Assembly: GCA_014383605.1 (NCBI GenBank)
Contig: JACNHM010000294.1
Coordinates: 1 to 10,623, forward strand
DNA length: 10,623 nucleotides
Reading direction: 5' to 3'
Source of the DNA: Chloroflexota bacterium
Lineage (GTDB): Bacteria > Chloroflexota > Anaerolineae > UBA3071
Shown here one piece after another: positions 1 to 6,565 of the stretch. Within the stretch, counting starts at the first letter, position 1; the number at the start of each line of letters is the position of its first letter. The notes under the pieces were generated by a model. The model worked only from the letters and a program-made list of their open reading frames with translations. It had not been told where the DNA came from and searched no databases. Made by a program: the position numbers and the translations under genes.

Positions 1-117
1 TCGAAAGGTTGGTTCTTACGTCTCGGGGCGAAATAGAGCCCAGATGCGCTCTTGGCGAGCGATCTGTGCTCATTGAACCGGAAAAGACTTTCTGCAGCGG
101 TGAGCGATTCTGAGAGT

Positions 118-489
118 CTACGCAGAATGTCCGTACCTTCTGGTGGCCGGGGCACTCAGGAGCTTCTTCTCAGCAGAGGCCAACTCAAAGGCCGTACTCA
201 GGGCAATGGCACCCTGGGAGCAGACCTCTTCGCATTGCCCACAGAAGGCGCATCTCCCACGATGATAGATAAGGTCATACTGTTTCTCGGCTATCTCAAT
301 CAACTCCAGGGCAAAGGCGGGGCAGTCACGGACACAGATCCCGCAGCCCACGCAGGCCTCGGCGTCGAAGAGCAGTTCCCCTCGGTAGGCGGGTGAAACT
401 TCGGCGGGGGCGAAGGGGTACTTCACGGTGAAGGGTCTGCGGAACAACGAGCCCAAGAGCCTGGGCAGCATGAAAGCGAGCGAGCTCAT
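118..489 (-). CDS. nuoI: NuoI-like 2x[4Fe-4S] ferredoxin subunit of group 4 hydrogenase
   Basis: A 123-residue iron-sulfur protein with two ferredoxin motifs: C46, C49, C52, C56 (CVGCGICVRDCP) and C80, C83, C86, C90 (CAFCGQCEEVC). Each set should carry one [4Fe-4S] cluster. The N-terminal stretch RRPFTVKYPFAP followed by YRGEL is typical of NuoI and of the HycF/Mbh-type hydrogenase ferredoxin subunits, and it packs against the membrane arm. By family knowledge it relays electrons between ferredoxin and the small (NuoB-like) subunit. It is shorter than many bacterial NuoI proteins, as hydrogenase versions often are. The second motif ends in CSQGAI, without the usual Pro after the last Cys. The ATG lies one base after the stop of the NuoH-like gene, so the two are clearly cotranscribed. 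No strong ribosome binding site is visible. It is the last recognisable gene of the cluster. Confidence 0.93.
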   Translation of the reverse strand: MSSLAFMLPRLLGSLFRRPFTVKYPFAPAEVSPAYRGELLFDAEACVGCGICVRDCPAFALELIEIAEKQYDLIYHRGRCAFCGQCEEVCSQGAIALSTAFELASAEKKLLSAPATRRYGHSA

Positions 490-490
490 G

Positions 491-1399
491 CTAGAAAACC
501 CCCATCCACACCACCATCATCAGTTGCACCAACGAGAGGGGAGCCAGAACCCCCCAGCTCAAGCGCACCATCTGATCGAGGCGCAACCGGGCGAAGAGGG
601 CCCTGATGCAGGAGAGGGCGAAAAGCACGAGCATTGTCTTCAGCCCCAAAAGGAAGAGGGAACTGAAGCCGCCCAAGAAGAGGTTGACCAGCAAGACGCA
701 GCACACCACCAGTTCCATATCGAGCGCCAGCCGAAAGAGAGCCAGCTTCCGGCCGCTGAACTCCGTCAACACTCCGGCCACGATCTCCGTCTCCGCCTCG
801 GGGATGTCGAAGGGCACGCGCTCCAGCTTGCTCACCAGGCCGGTCAAAGCAACCAGCAGGCCGATAGGTTGCAGGGCCGCCGTCCAGATGTGGTCAGTCT
901 GGAAGGCGGCGATCTCAGAGATAGACCATGAACTGGCCAGGAGTGCAGGACCGCAGAGGGCCATCAGGAAGGGCACCTCGTAGGCGAAGAGTTGGGTGAG
1001 GGCGCGCATGCTGCCCACCAGGCCGAAGGGGCCAGCCGAAAGCCACCCCGCCAGCGAAAGGGCCAGGATGGGCACCCACAACAGGAAGGCCACCACTATC
1101 AGATCCCCCTCGAAGGCATAGGAGGCCGCCCTCCCCACGGGGATGTAAAGGATGGCCGTAGCCACGGCGGCAAAGGTCACCAGGGGCAGGGCTGCGCACA
1201 GCCTCTCGTCCGCGGCCTCGGGGAGCACATCCTCCTTGGCCAGCAGCTTAACGAAGTCGGCGAAAGGCTGGTACCAGGGCGGCCCCACCCGGCTCTGCAG
1301 ACGGGCGTAGAGCTTTCGATCCGCCCACTGGAAGAACATGGCGCAGGCGAACAGGAAGAGAAAGCCCGGGAAAACCAGGATGTTCACCAATTGGCTCAT
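491..1399 (-). CDS. nuoH: NuoH-like membrane anchor subunit (complex I / group 4 hydrogenase)
   Basis: A 302-residue, highly hydrophobic protein of the NuoH/HycD/HyfC family, which joins the soluble electron-transfer arm to the ion-pumping membrane arm. Hallmarks are ADRKLYARLQSRVGPP (residues 26-41), E141 in LFAYEVP, and VPFDIPEAETEIVAGVLTEFSGRK (about 195-218), a loop rich in conserved acidic residues that contacts the NuoB/NuoD homologues. Roughly eight membrane segments are visible and the length is normal. The ATG overlaps the stop of the preceding flippase-like gene by one base (TAATG), and there is no strong ribosome binding site of its own, so translation is probably coupled to that gene. 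The NuoI-like gene starts two bases after the last base of its stop codon. Family assignment is very sure. The role in a hydrogenase rather than complex I is inferred from the neighbouring large subunit. Confidence 0.95.
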   Translation of the reverse strand: MSQLVNILVFPGFLFLFACAMFFQWADRKLYARLQSRVGPPWYQPFADFVKLLAKEDVLPEAADERLCAALPLVTFAAVATAILYIPVGRAASYAFEGDLIVVAFLLWVPILALSLAGWLSAGPFGLVGSMRALTQLFAYEVPFLMALCGPALLASSWSISEIAAFQTDHIWTAALQPIGLLVALTGLVSKLERVPFDIPEAETEIVAGVLTEFSGRKLALFRLALDMELVVCCVLLVNLFLGGFSSLFLLGLKTMLVLFALSCIRALFARLRLDQMVRLSWGVLAPLSLVQLMMVVWMGVF

Positions 1400-2412
1400 T
1401 ACTTCGTCTTTTTGCTGAAGATGTAGACCACCGAGCCCAGGAGAATCAGCCCCCAGTAAGAGACCAGGCGGTCCAGCAAGGCCACGGACAGGGCCAGGTT
1501 GGCATTGACTCCCGAAACCATGCCCAGTTCGCCGGCCAGAAGCAGCACGACGACGATGGCCGACTCCACGATGCCCAACCCCGACGGCGTGAAAGGCAAG
1601 GTGGTAAGCAGTGCGCTACCAAGGGCAATGAAGAGGGAGGTCATGGGATCAATGGCGAGGTTCAGGGCGCGGGCGGCAAAGAAGAACCGTCCTCCCTCCA
1701 TCCCCCAGATGAGGATCGTGAGCAGCAAGAGGAGAGGGAAGCGCCGGAAGGACAGAAACAACCCTTCCTCGAAATGTGCATAGAGTGGTCTCAACCGCGC
1801 AGGAAGGATGTTTTGGATAAATTTCCTTCCTCCTTTCATCGCCAGGAGGCCCACTGCGGCCACCAGGACGAGGATGAGGGTCACCCCCAGTGTCTGCATG
1901 ATGGTCTCCGGCATCCGCCCGCCGAAACCGATCAGGCTGATCACCCCCACCAGGGCGAAGAGGACGACGAGGGCGATGAACCGCTCGGCGACGACGGTGC
2001 CCATGGTCTTGGAGAAAGAGAGGCCAGCGCTTCTTTTCAGCAGATAGCTACGATAGATGTCGCCCAGCTTAGCCGGGACAAGGCTGTTGGCGAAGTAGGA
2101 GAGAAAAGTGATCTCCGTCAGGTCCCTGATGGGTGGGGGATCATCGAATTGGGCGTTGAGGAGCAAGATACGCCAGCGCCAGCCGCGAAGTGGAAAGGTC
2201 AGGTAGTAGACCAGGAAGGAGAGAGACAAGAGAGGCAGGTTGGTGCCTCGCAGCACCTTCATCGTCTCCTCGACGTTGATCTCCACCCTGGTCAACAGGA
2301 AGTAGAGGATAACAAAGGCGATGGCGAAGGAGACGAGGGTCCGGGGGCGAAAGAACCTCCGGCCGAGGGATATCTCGTCTTGTGTCTCGTTTGTCTGAGT
2401 AATAGAAGGCAC
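1399..2412 (-). CDS. Flippase-like / LPG synthase TM-domain family membrane protein
   Basis: A 337-residue integral membrane protein that I assign to the lysylphosphatidylglycerol synthase transmembrane (UPF0104/AglD-like) family. Visible hallmarks are LRGWRWR (75-81), FANSLVPAKLGDIYR (107-121), VVAERF (140-145), TPSGLGIVESAIV (275-287) and LLDRLVSYWG (312-321), with about eight hydrophobic segments. Members are membrane proteins linked to lipid or glycolipid handling, but the exact substrate is usually unknown. The cytosolic aminoacyl-transferase domain of true MprF is absent. The start is a GTG preceded by AGGAG eight bases upstream (2421-2425). It lies 330 bases after the large subunit gene and overlaps the NuoH-like ATG by one base. 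It is not a known subunit of complex I or group 4 hydrogenases. It may be an insertion that became part of the operon, or may act on lipids around the complex (inference). Confidence 0.88.
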   Translation of the reverse strand: MPSITQTNETQDEISLGRRFFRPRTLVSFAIAFVILYFLLTRVEINVEETMKVLRGTNLPLLSLSFLVYYLTFPLRGWRWRILLLNAQFDDPPPIRDLTEITFLSYFANSLVPAKLGDIYRSYLLKRSAGLSFSKTMGTVVAERFIALVVLFALVGVISLIGFGGRMPETIMQTLGVTLILVLVAAVGLLAMKGGRKFIQNILPARLRPLYAHFEEGLFLSFRRFPLLLLLTILIWGMEGGRFFFAARALNLAIDPMTSLFIALGSALLTTLPFTPSGLGIVESAIVVVLLLAGELGMVSGVNANLALSVALLDRLVSYWGLILLGSVVYIFSKKTK

Positions 2413-2742
2413 TAGATTTTCTCCTGAGATTCACATTTTCGTATTCGTAGGCGTTTGAGAGTCCGCCGCAGCCAAGAAACTTCAGGTTCGTACCTGCGCA
2501 CCATGAACGCCGAACAGGGGGCCTTATTGGCTACTATATCCGGGAGCGACCCGAAGAGGGCATTCCTCAAAGTCCACTCTCCAGAGGCGCCATGGAACGG
2601 GAATTGCTGCTCCCGTACCAGTTTCGTGTTCCTGGTGCAGGTTCAGCCTCTTTCCCCAACCAGTGGAAGGCCCAGGCTAGCCCCGTCGGGTCACGCAGGT
2701 TGAATGAGCGTGCTCACGCCCCGCAGAGTCCGCGATACGCGC
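2413..2742. other. 330-base gap between large-subunit and flippase-like genes
   Basis: This is the longest stretch without a supported gene. On the minus strand it holds only the AGGAG of the flippase-like gene (2421-2425). A plus-strand frame stays open from about 2451 to 2819, but it has no good start and no recognisable motif, and its end runs antisense to the large subunit gene, so I treat it as chance in GC-rich DNA. Two short inverted repeats are present: 2483-2496 and the stronger 2593-2620. No convincing -35/-10 pair was found on the minus strand. A promoter or processing site for the distal genes could lie here. Confidence 0.6.
2593..2620. repeat. Inverted repeat (hairpin) in the intergenic gap
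   Basis: TGGaACGGGA, an 8-base loop, then TCCCGTaCCA: nine of ten positions pair, with one A-A mismatch. The left arm is 2593-2602 and the right arm 2611-2620. As minus-strand RNA it would form a stable hairpin about 125 bases downstream of the large subunit stop. No T-run follows on either strand, so it is not a standard intrinsic terminator. An mRNA processing or stabilising hairpin, or a protein-binding palindrome, is possible. Confidence 0.5.
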
Positions 2743-3828
2743 TCAACGGTCGGCGCAGGCGATGCAAAGGTCAATGGCCGCCACGACGATGGGGACGTCG
2801 GCGATGTGGGCCCCTTTGAGCATGTGGGGCACGGCCACCATGTTGGCCAGGGTCGGCGCCCTGATCTTCACCCTCGCCGGCCTCTCCGTGCCGTCGCTCT
2901 TGATGTAGTAGATGAGTTCCCCGCGCGGCGCCTCCACGCGGCTGATCACCTCGCCGGGGGGGATGCGCCGGCGAACCCTAACCCGCACCTGGCCTTCCGG
3001 CAGGTTGTGGAGAGCGTGGCGTATCATACGCACGCTCTCGATGATCTCCTTCACCCGCACCACCGTCCGCGCCTGGCAGTCGCCCTCGGTGACGGTGATC
3101 ACCTGGAAAGGCAACTCCCCGTAGGCAGCGTAGGGATCGTCCCGCCTGACATCCCGATCCACTCCCGAGGCGCGGGTGGTAGGGCCCACCACGCAGAGGG
3201 CACGGCCGTCTTCCCTGGAGAGATACCCCACCCCGTGGGTGCGGGCCACGAAGGTGGCCTCGGTGGTCACCAACTTCAGGTAGTAATGCGCCTGTTCTTC
3301 CAGGTAATCGAGTTTTTCAAGTATACTTTCAATCTGGGCTGAGGTCAAATCAATGCGCACCCCGCCGATGGTGTTGGCGGCATGGTTTATGCGATTGCCG
3401 GAGATTTCCTCCAGGATGTCCAGCGCCGTCTCCCGGTCCCGCCAGGTGTACATGAAGAGCGTGTCGAAGCCGGCGTCGCGGCCGATGACCCCCAGCCAGA
3501 GCAGATGGCTGTGGATGCGCTCCAGCTCGCAGACGATGGTGCGGATGTACAGCGCCCGCGGCGGGATCTCGACCCCCGAAAGCTCTTCCACTCCCTGGCA
3601 GAAGGCAGTGGTGTGGATATGGGAGCAGATGCCGCACACCCGCTCGACGAGGTAGAGGGCCTGGATGTAGCTGCGCTCCTGGCAGGCCCGCTCAATGCCC
3701 CGATGGACGTATCCCATCCTGATGTGGGTTTCGAGCACCCGCTCCCCCTCCACCCGGAAGCGAAAGCCCATGGGTTCCTTAAGGGCCGGGTGTTGCGGCC
3801 CGATGGGGATGACGAGATGTTGGGCCAT
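2743..3828 (-). CDS. Group 4 [NiFe]-hydrogenase large (catalytic) subunit, NuoD-like
   Basis: A 361-residue homologue of NuoD and of group 4 hydrogenase large subunits. It carries both nickel-binding motifs: E62-R-V-C65-G-I-C68-S-H70 near the N-terminus and D353-L-C355-I-A-C358-A-D-R361 at the very C-terminus. Complex I NuoD has lost these cysteines, so the protein is predicted to hold a NiFe(CN)2CO centre and to produce or oxidise H2. Other family marks are IGPQHPALKEP (9-19), MGYVHRGIE (38-46), GNRINHAANTIGGVR and the late APRGEL and KIRAPTLANM segments. Translation stops right after CADR, so there is no C-terminal extension for a maturation protease to remove; this is known for some group 4 enzymes such as CooH and Ech. 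Stop and start are one base apart from the NuoC-like gene, and GGAGGG lies upstream of the ATG. The subgroup (4e, 4f or 4g) cannot be fixed by eye. Confidence 0.93.
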   Translation of the reverse strand: MAQHLVIPIGPQHPALKEPMGFRFRVEGERVLETHIRMGYVHRGIERACQERSYIQALYLVERVCGICSHIHTTAFCQGVEELSGVEIPPRALYIRTIVCELERIHSHLLWLGVIGRDAGFDTLFMYTWRDRETALDILEEISGNRINHAANTIGGVRIDLTSAQIESILEKLDYLEEQAHYYLKLVTTEATFVARTHGVGYLSREDGRALCVVGPTTRASGVDRDVRRDDPYAAYGELPFQVITVTEGDCQARTVVRVKEIIESVRMIRHALHNLPEGQVRVRVRRRIPPGEVISRVEAPRGELIYYIKSDGTERPARVKIRAPTLANMVAVPHMLKGAHIADVPIVVAAIDLCIACADR

Positions 3829-3829
3829 G

Positions 3830-4276
3830 CTAACCCTCCTCAGGCGGCGACCAATCTTTCAGCAGCGGGTGCCCCTCCTCCCAGCCATCGGGGAGCACCA
3901 GAGGGCTGAGGTTGGGATGCTCCTCGAACTCCACCCCCAGGAGGTCGTGCACCTCCCGCTCGTAGAAAAGGGCGCCGGGAACGATGTCCGTGAGCGTCTT
4001 GATGCGCGGCTTTTCTCTGGGGAGCGTGATCTTCACCGTGAAGCAGACATCGTAATCCCAGAAGTGGTAGAGAAGCTCGATCTCCTCGCCGGTGTCCACT
4101 CCGGTGATGGTGGAGAGGTGGCGAATGTCGAAGCGGTTCACCAGCACCTCCACCACGTCGTGCAGCTCCTCCTGTTTCACGGTGAAGAAGGCGCGGTGGG
4201 GGCGGGGCACCCAGGCCTGGCCGATGTGCTCCCCCAGAGCTTTTTTCAGCTTCTTGAGCAAAGTTCTCGCCGGCAT
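3830..4276 (-). CDS. nuoC: NuoC-like 30-kDa subunit (hydrogenase component)
   Basis: A 148-residue protein of the complex I 30-kDa/NuoC family, also found as a separate subunit or domain in group 4 hydrogenases. The diagnostic C-terminal block is clear: YEREVHDLLGVEFEEHP (105-121) followed by LVLPDGWEEGHPLLKDW (126-142). The N-terminal half matches the family pattern HLSTITGVD (53-61) and a beta-rich stretch. It has no cofactor; it is a structural protein that clamps onto the large subunit at the cytoplasmic side. It is a stand-alone gene, not fused to the NuoD-like gene as in E. coli NuoCD. Its ATG directly abuts the TGA of the small subunit gene (TGAATG) and its stop is one base from the large subunit ATG, so the three are tightly coupled and likely made in equal amounts. 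Confidence 0.93.
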   Translation of the reverse strand: MPARTLLKKLKKALGEHIGQAWVPRPHRAFFTVKQEELHDVVEVLVNRFDIRHLSTITGVDTGEEIELLYHFWDYDVCFTVKITLPREKPRIKTLTDIVPGALFYEREVHDLLGVEFEEHPNLSPLVLPDGWEEGHPLLKDWSPPEEG

Positions 4277-4696
4277 TCAGATGCCCTCCAGCAATTTCAC
4301 CAGCCCGTCAATGATGGCCTCCGGCTTGCAGGGACACCCCGGCACGTACATATCCACGGGAATGACCTGGTCAATCCCGCCCAGGACGTTGTAGCAGCCG
4401 CGGAAGACCCCGCCGGAGCAGGCGCAGCTGCCGATGGCCACGACCCATTTGGGCTCCGGCATCTGCTCGTAGATGCGCAGCAGCCTGTCTCTGGCCTGTC
4501 TGGTAACCGGGCCGGCGCAGACCAGGACGTCGGCGTGGCGCGGGGTGGCCTTCTCCCGGATACCCAGCCTCTCCACGTCGAATCGGGGGGTGAGGGCATC
4601 CAGCAGCTCGATGTCGCAGGCGTTGCAGCCGCCGGAGTTGAAATGCAGTATCCATGGCGACTTGCGCCTCGCCCAGCGGACTAAACCCTCAAGCAT
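4277..4696 (-). CDS. Group 4 [NiFe]-hydrogenase small subunit, NuoB-like
   Basis: A 139-residue protein holding the proximal [4Fe-4S] cluster next to the active site. The four expected cysteines are C24 and C27 (GGCNACDIE), C91 (AIGSCACSGG) and C121 (VPGCPCKPEA). The spaced CxxC at 24-27 is the hydrogenase form; complex I NuoB has two adjacent Cys at this position. The protein is compact, lacking the extra domains of uptake hydrogenase small subunits and any Tat signal, which fits a cytoplasm-facing group 4 enzyme. E30 after CNACDIE is the usual partner residue. Start: ATG with GGAGAG four bases upstream, 13 bases after the NuoA-like stop. It should pass electrons between the NuoI-like ferredoxin and the NiFe site of the large subunit. 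Confidence 0.94.
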   Translation of the reverse strand: MLEGLVRWARRKSPWILHFNSGGCNACDIELLDALTPRFDVERLGIREKATPRHADVLVCAGPVTRQARDRLLRIYEQMPEPKWVVAIGSCACSGGVFRGCYNVLGGIDQVIPVDMYVPGCPCKPEAIIDGLVKLLEGI

Positions 4697-4709
4697 GATG
4701 CTCTCCGTA

Positions 4710-5051
4710 TCAATCCGCTGACCTCCCCGCCCCGATCAGAGCATACACGCTCACGCCGATGCCGGCCAGGTAGATGGTGGCCAGCCAGGCCGACGCGCCG
4801 TCGCGGGGGGCGGTGGCCACCACCAGGGCGGCCAGGTGCAGGATGGCGAAGAGCAAGGCCAGGTAGAAGAAATCTCGATAGGAGGGCGCCACCCTCTGGG
4901 CCGGGATGTCCTCCCCGCAGGCGTAGGTGGCCCGCTTGCCGGGGTGGGGCTTCCCCGGGGCGGCGATAGCCCCTCCCAGCCGGTATATCCCGTAGCCTAA
5001 CCCCAAAAACACGACGAAAGCCACCGGTGGAGAAAGAAGGATATTTTCCAT
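4710..5051 (-). CDS. nuoA: NuoA-like small membrane subunit
   Basis: A 113-residue protein with three predicted membrane segments (about 6-30, 60-82, 88-108). The loop KRATYACGEDIPAQR (39-53) followed by FFYLALLFAILHLAAL matches the NuoA pattern of Y-x-CG-x-D, then a Phe-rich second helix. In complex I, NuoA wraps around NuoH near the quinone channel. Here the conserved acidic pair of the second helix (the D-x-E of NuoA) is replaced by H72 and A74, so it is a divergent member. Start: ATG at 5051 with GAGGTAAGG directly upstream; the gap to the NuoN-like stop is 12 bases. A NuoA homologue beside a large subunit with intact Ni ligands is unusual. Homology is judged from motif and position, so confidence is a little lower than for its neighbours. 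Confidence 0.82.
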   Translation of the reverse strand: MENILLSPPVAFVVFLGLGYGIYRLGGAIAAPGKPHPGKRATYACGEDIPAQRVAPSYRDFFYLALLFAILHLAALVVATAPRDGASAWLATIYLAGIGVSVYALIGAGRSAD

Positions 5052-5063
5052 CCTTACCTCACC

Positions 5064-6565
5064 TTACCTCCCTAGCCCGTGCAGATAGGTGGCCGCTCCG
5101 GCCGTCCAGTTCAGCCAGGGCCCCGGGTGGAGGCCCATAGCCAGCACCAGCGCCCCCAGGATCAGCAGGGGCAGCATCATCCAGAGCGATACCTGTGCCC
5201 TGGCGAAGGTTTCCGCACCTTCGCCAGGATCAGGAGCGGTGAACAGCGTGCCGATAAGCGGCAGGTAGTAACCCAGCGCCAGCAGGGTGTTGATCAGCAA
5301 GACGACCAATCCCAGGTAGCCGAGGGTGCCGGCAGCCTGCAGGCCGCCGCTCAGCACGAACCACTTGGCGGCGAAGCCGGCCAGCGGCGGCACGCCGGCC
5401 AGCCCGGCCAGCGCCACGCTGAAGATCACCGCCACCAGCGGCATACGTGCGGCCGTCCCGCGCAGGTCCGCAATCCGGGTGGCGTCGCAGTAGAAGTGAC
5501 AGACCCCCTTGCACAGGAAGGCTAACCCTTTCATCGCCGCGTGGGCCAACAGCAGGAAGAAGCCGGCCTGAATGGCTTCCGGCACGTCGTAGCGCAACCC
5601 GATCCCGATACTCAACATCATGTACCCCGTTTGTGCGATCGTCGAGTAAGCCAGCAGCCGCTTGGTGTAGGTCTGCACCAGCGCCAACCCGTTGCCCAGC
5701 GTCATATTGAACAGCGAGAGCACAATCAACAGCGTCCCCAGGTCGCGCGCCGGAAATCCCAGTCCCAGGCAGACCTTGAGCAGCGCATAGAAAACGCTCT
5801 GAACGATGATGCCGGAGAGCATGGCGCTGATGCTGCTGGGCGCCCGTCCGTGGGCATCGGGCAGCCAGGTATGGAGGGGCACGATGGCGCTCTTGATGCC
5901 CAGGCCCACCAGGAAACAGGCCAGCCCGGCGCGGGTCCACGCGCCCCCCCCCCCCCCCCCCCCACCTGGGGGGGGAGTAGAAAGGGCAGCGCCAGCGTCC
6001 CCGTCTCCCGATAGACGAAGGAAAGGCCCATAAGGATGGTGACCGTGCCCACGCTGCCCATGATCAGATACTTAAAACCGGCCTCAATGGCCGTGGCGAG
6101 GCGGTGGCGGAAGGCGACCAGCACGTAGGCAGCGATGCTCATCAGCTCGCAGAACATGTAGAGGTTGAAGAGGTCGGCGGCCATCACCATGCCCACCAGG
6201 CCGGTCACCAGCAACAGCAACAGCGGATAGTAGCTCTCGTGGCGGCCGTCGAAAGCCAGGTAGCGGCCCGAATATACCGTCACCAGCATCCCCAGGCCCA
6301 GCGCCACACCGGCCACCATCAGCGCGCCGGGGTCGGCGCGCAAGAAGGCTCCACCAGAGCCGAAGTGCCCCCACCTCGGCAGGTAGCCCGCTCGTGTGAG
6401 CCGGAAGAGCGGGGCCAGCGCTCCCAGCGCCGTGGCGAAGACCAGCGCCGTGAGCAGTGCCAGCAACTCGTTGCGAGCCGTCAACAGGCGCGCCACCAGG
6501 TAGATGGCGAAGGCGCCGCCGGCCAGGCAGGCCAGTGGCAACACCACCCACACGTCGCCTCTCAC
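5064..6565 (-). CDS. nuoN: NuoN-like antiporter subunit, frame broken at a 20-C tract
   Basis: A proton-conducting antiporter-family subunit split into two frames. The upstream part runs from GTG at 6565, which overlaps the NuoM-like stop (GTGA), through E140 in MFCELMSIAAY and GFKYLIMGSVG. The downstream part continues in another frame with GLACFLVGLGIKSAIVPLHTWLPDAH, YTKRLLAYSTIAQTGYM and AHAAMKGLAFLCKG, the TM7, TM8 and TM12 regions with their channel lysines. The break is exactly at a run of 20 C (20 G in the coding strand, 5944-5963). Adding one base or removing two restores a single protein of about 500 residues, normal for the family. As printed, the upstream frame ends at 5726 after about 279 residues. 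Key residues are intact on both sides, so this is either a length-variable tract or an assembly error, not an old pseudogene. The TAA stop is at 5064-5066. Confidence 0.88.
5944..5986. repeat. C/G-run palindromic element with 20-C homopolymer
   Basis: Twenty C (5944-5963), then ACCT, eight G (5968-5975), then AGTAGAAAGGG. The C and G runs form an inverted repeat with a 4-base loop. The element resembles 8583-8625, which also has C-run, short AT-containing loop, G-run, then GAAAGGG. It lies in the NuoN-like gene in the hydrophilic loop after residue 190 and coincides with the frame break. The homopolymer is much longer than any other in the window and is expected to be prone to replication slippage and to sequencing error. 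Confidence 0.75.

Noticed and set aside
1..73. A minus-strand frame starting with ATG at 73 stays open to the left edge (24 codons) and could be a further gene after the NuoI-like gene.
   Set aside because: It has no ribosome binding site and no recognisable motif, and it is too short to separate from chance.
74..117. A weak GACT...AGTC stem followed by TTTT downstream of the NuoI-like stop, as a possible terminator.
   Set aside because: The stem is only four pairs with poorly paired interior bases, so it is not a credible intrinsic terminator.
428..931. Long plus-strand open frames opposite the NuoH-, NuoI-, NuoL- and NuoM-like genes (for example His/Gln-rich ones).
   Set aside because: They are antisense shadows typical of GC-rich DNA; the minus-strand products carry the conserved family motifs.
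2451..2819. An open plus-strand frame through the intergenic gap.
   Set aside because: There is no start codon until 2592, no homology I recognise, and its end lies antisense to the conserved C-terminus of the large subunit.
2743..3828. Calling the large subunit NuoD of an NADH:quinone oxidoreductase.
   Set aside because: It retains both CxxC nickel-binding motifs and lacks neighbouring NuoE/F/G genes, so a group 4 hydrogenase fits better.
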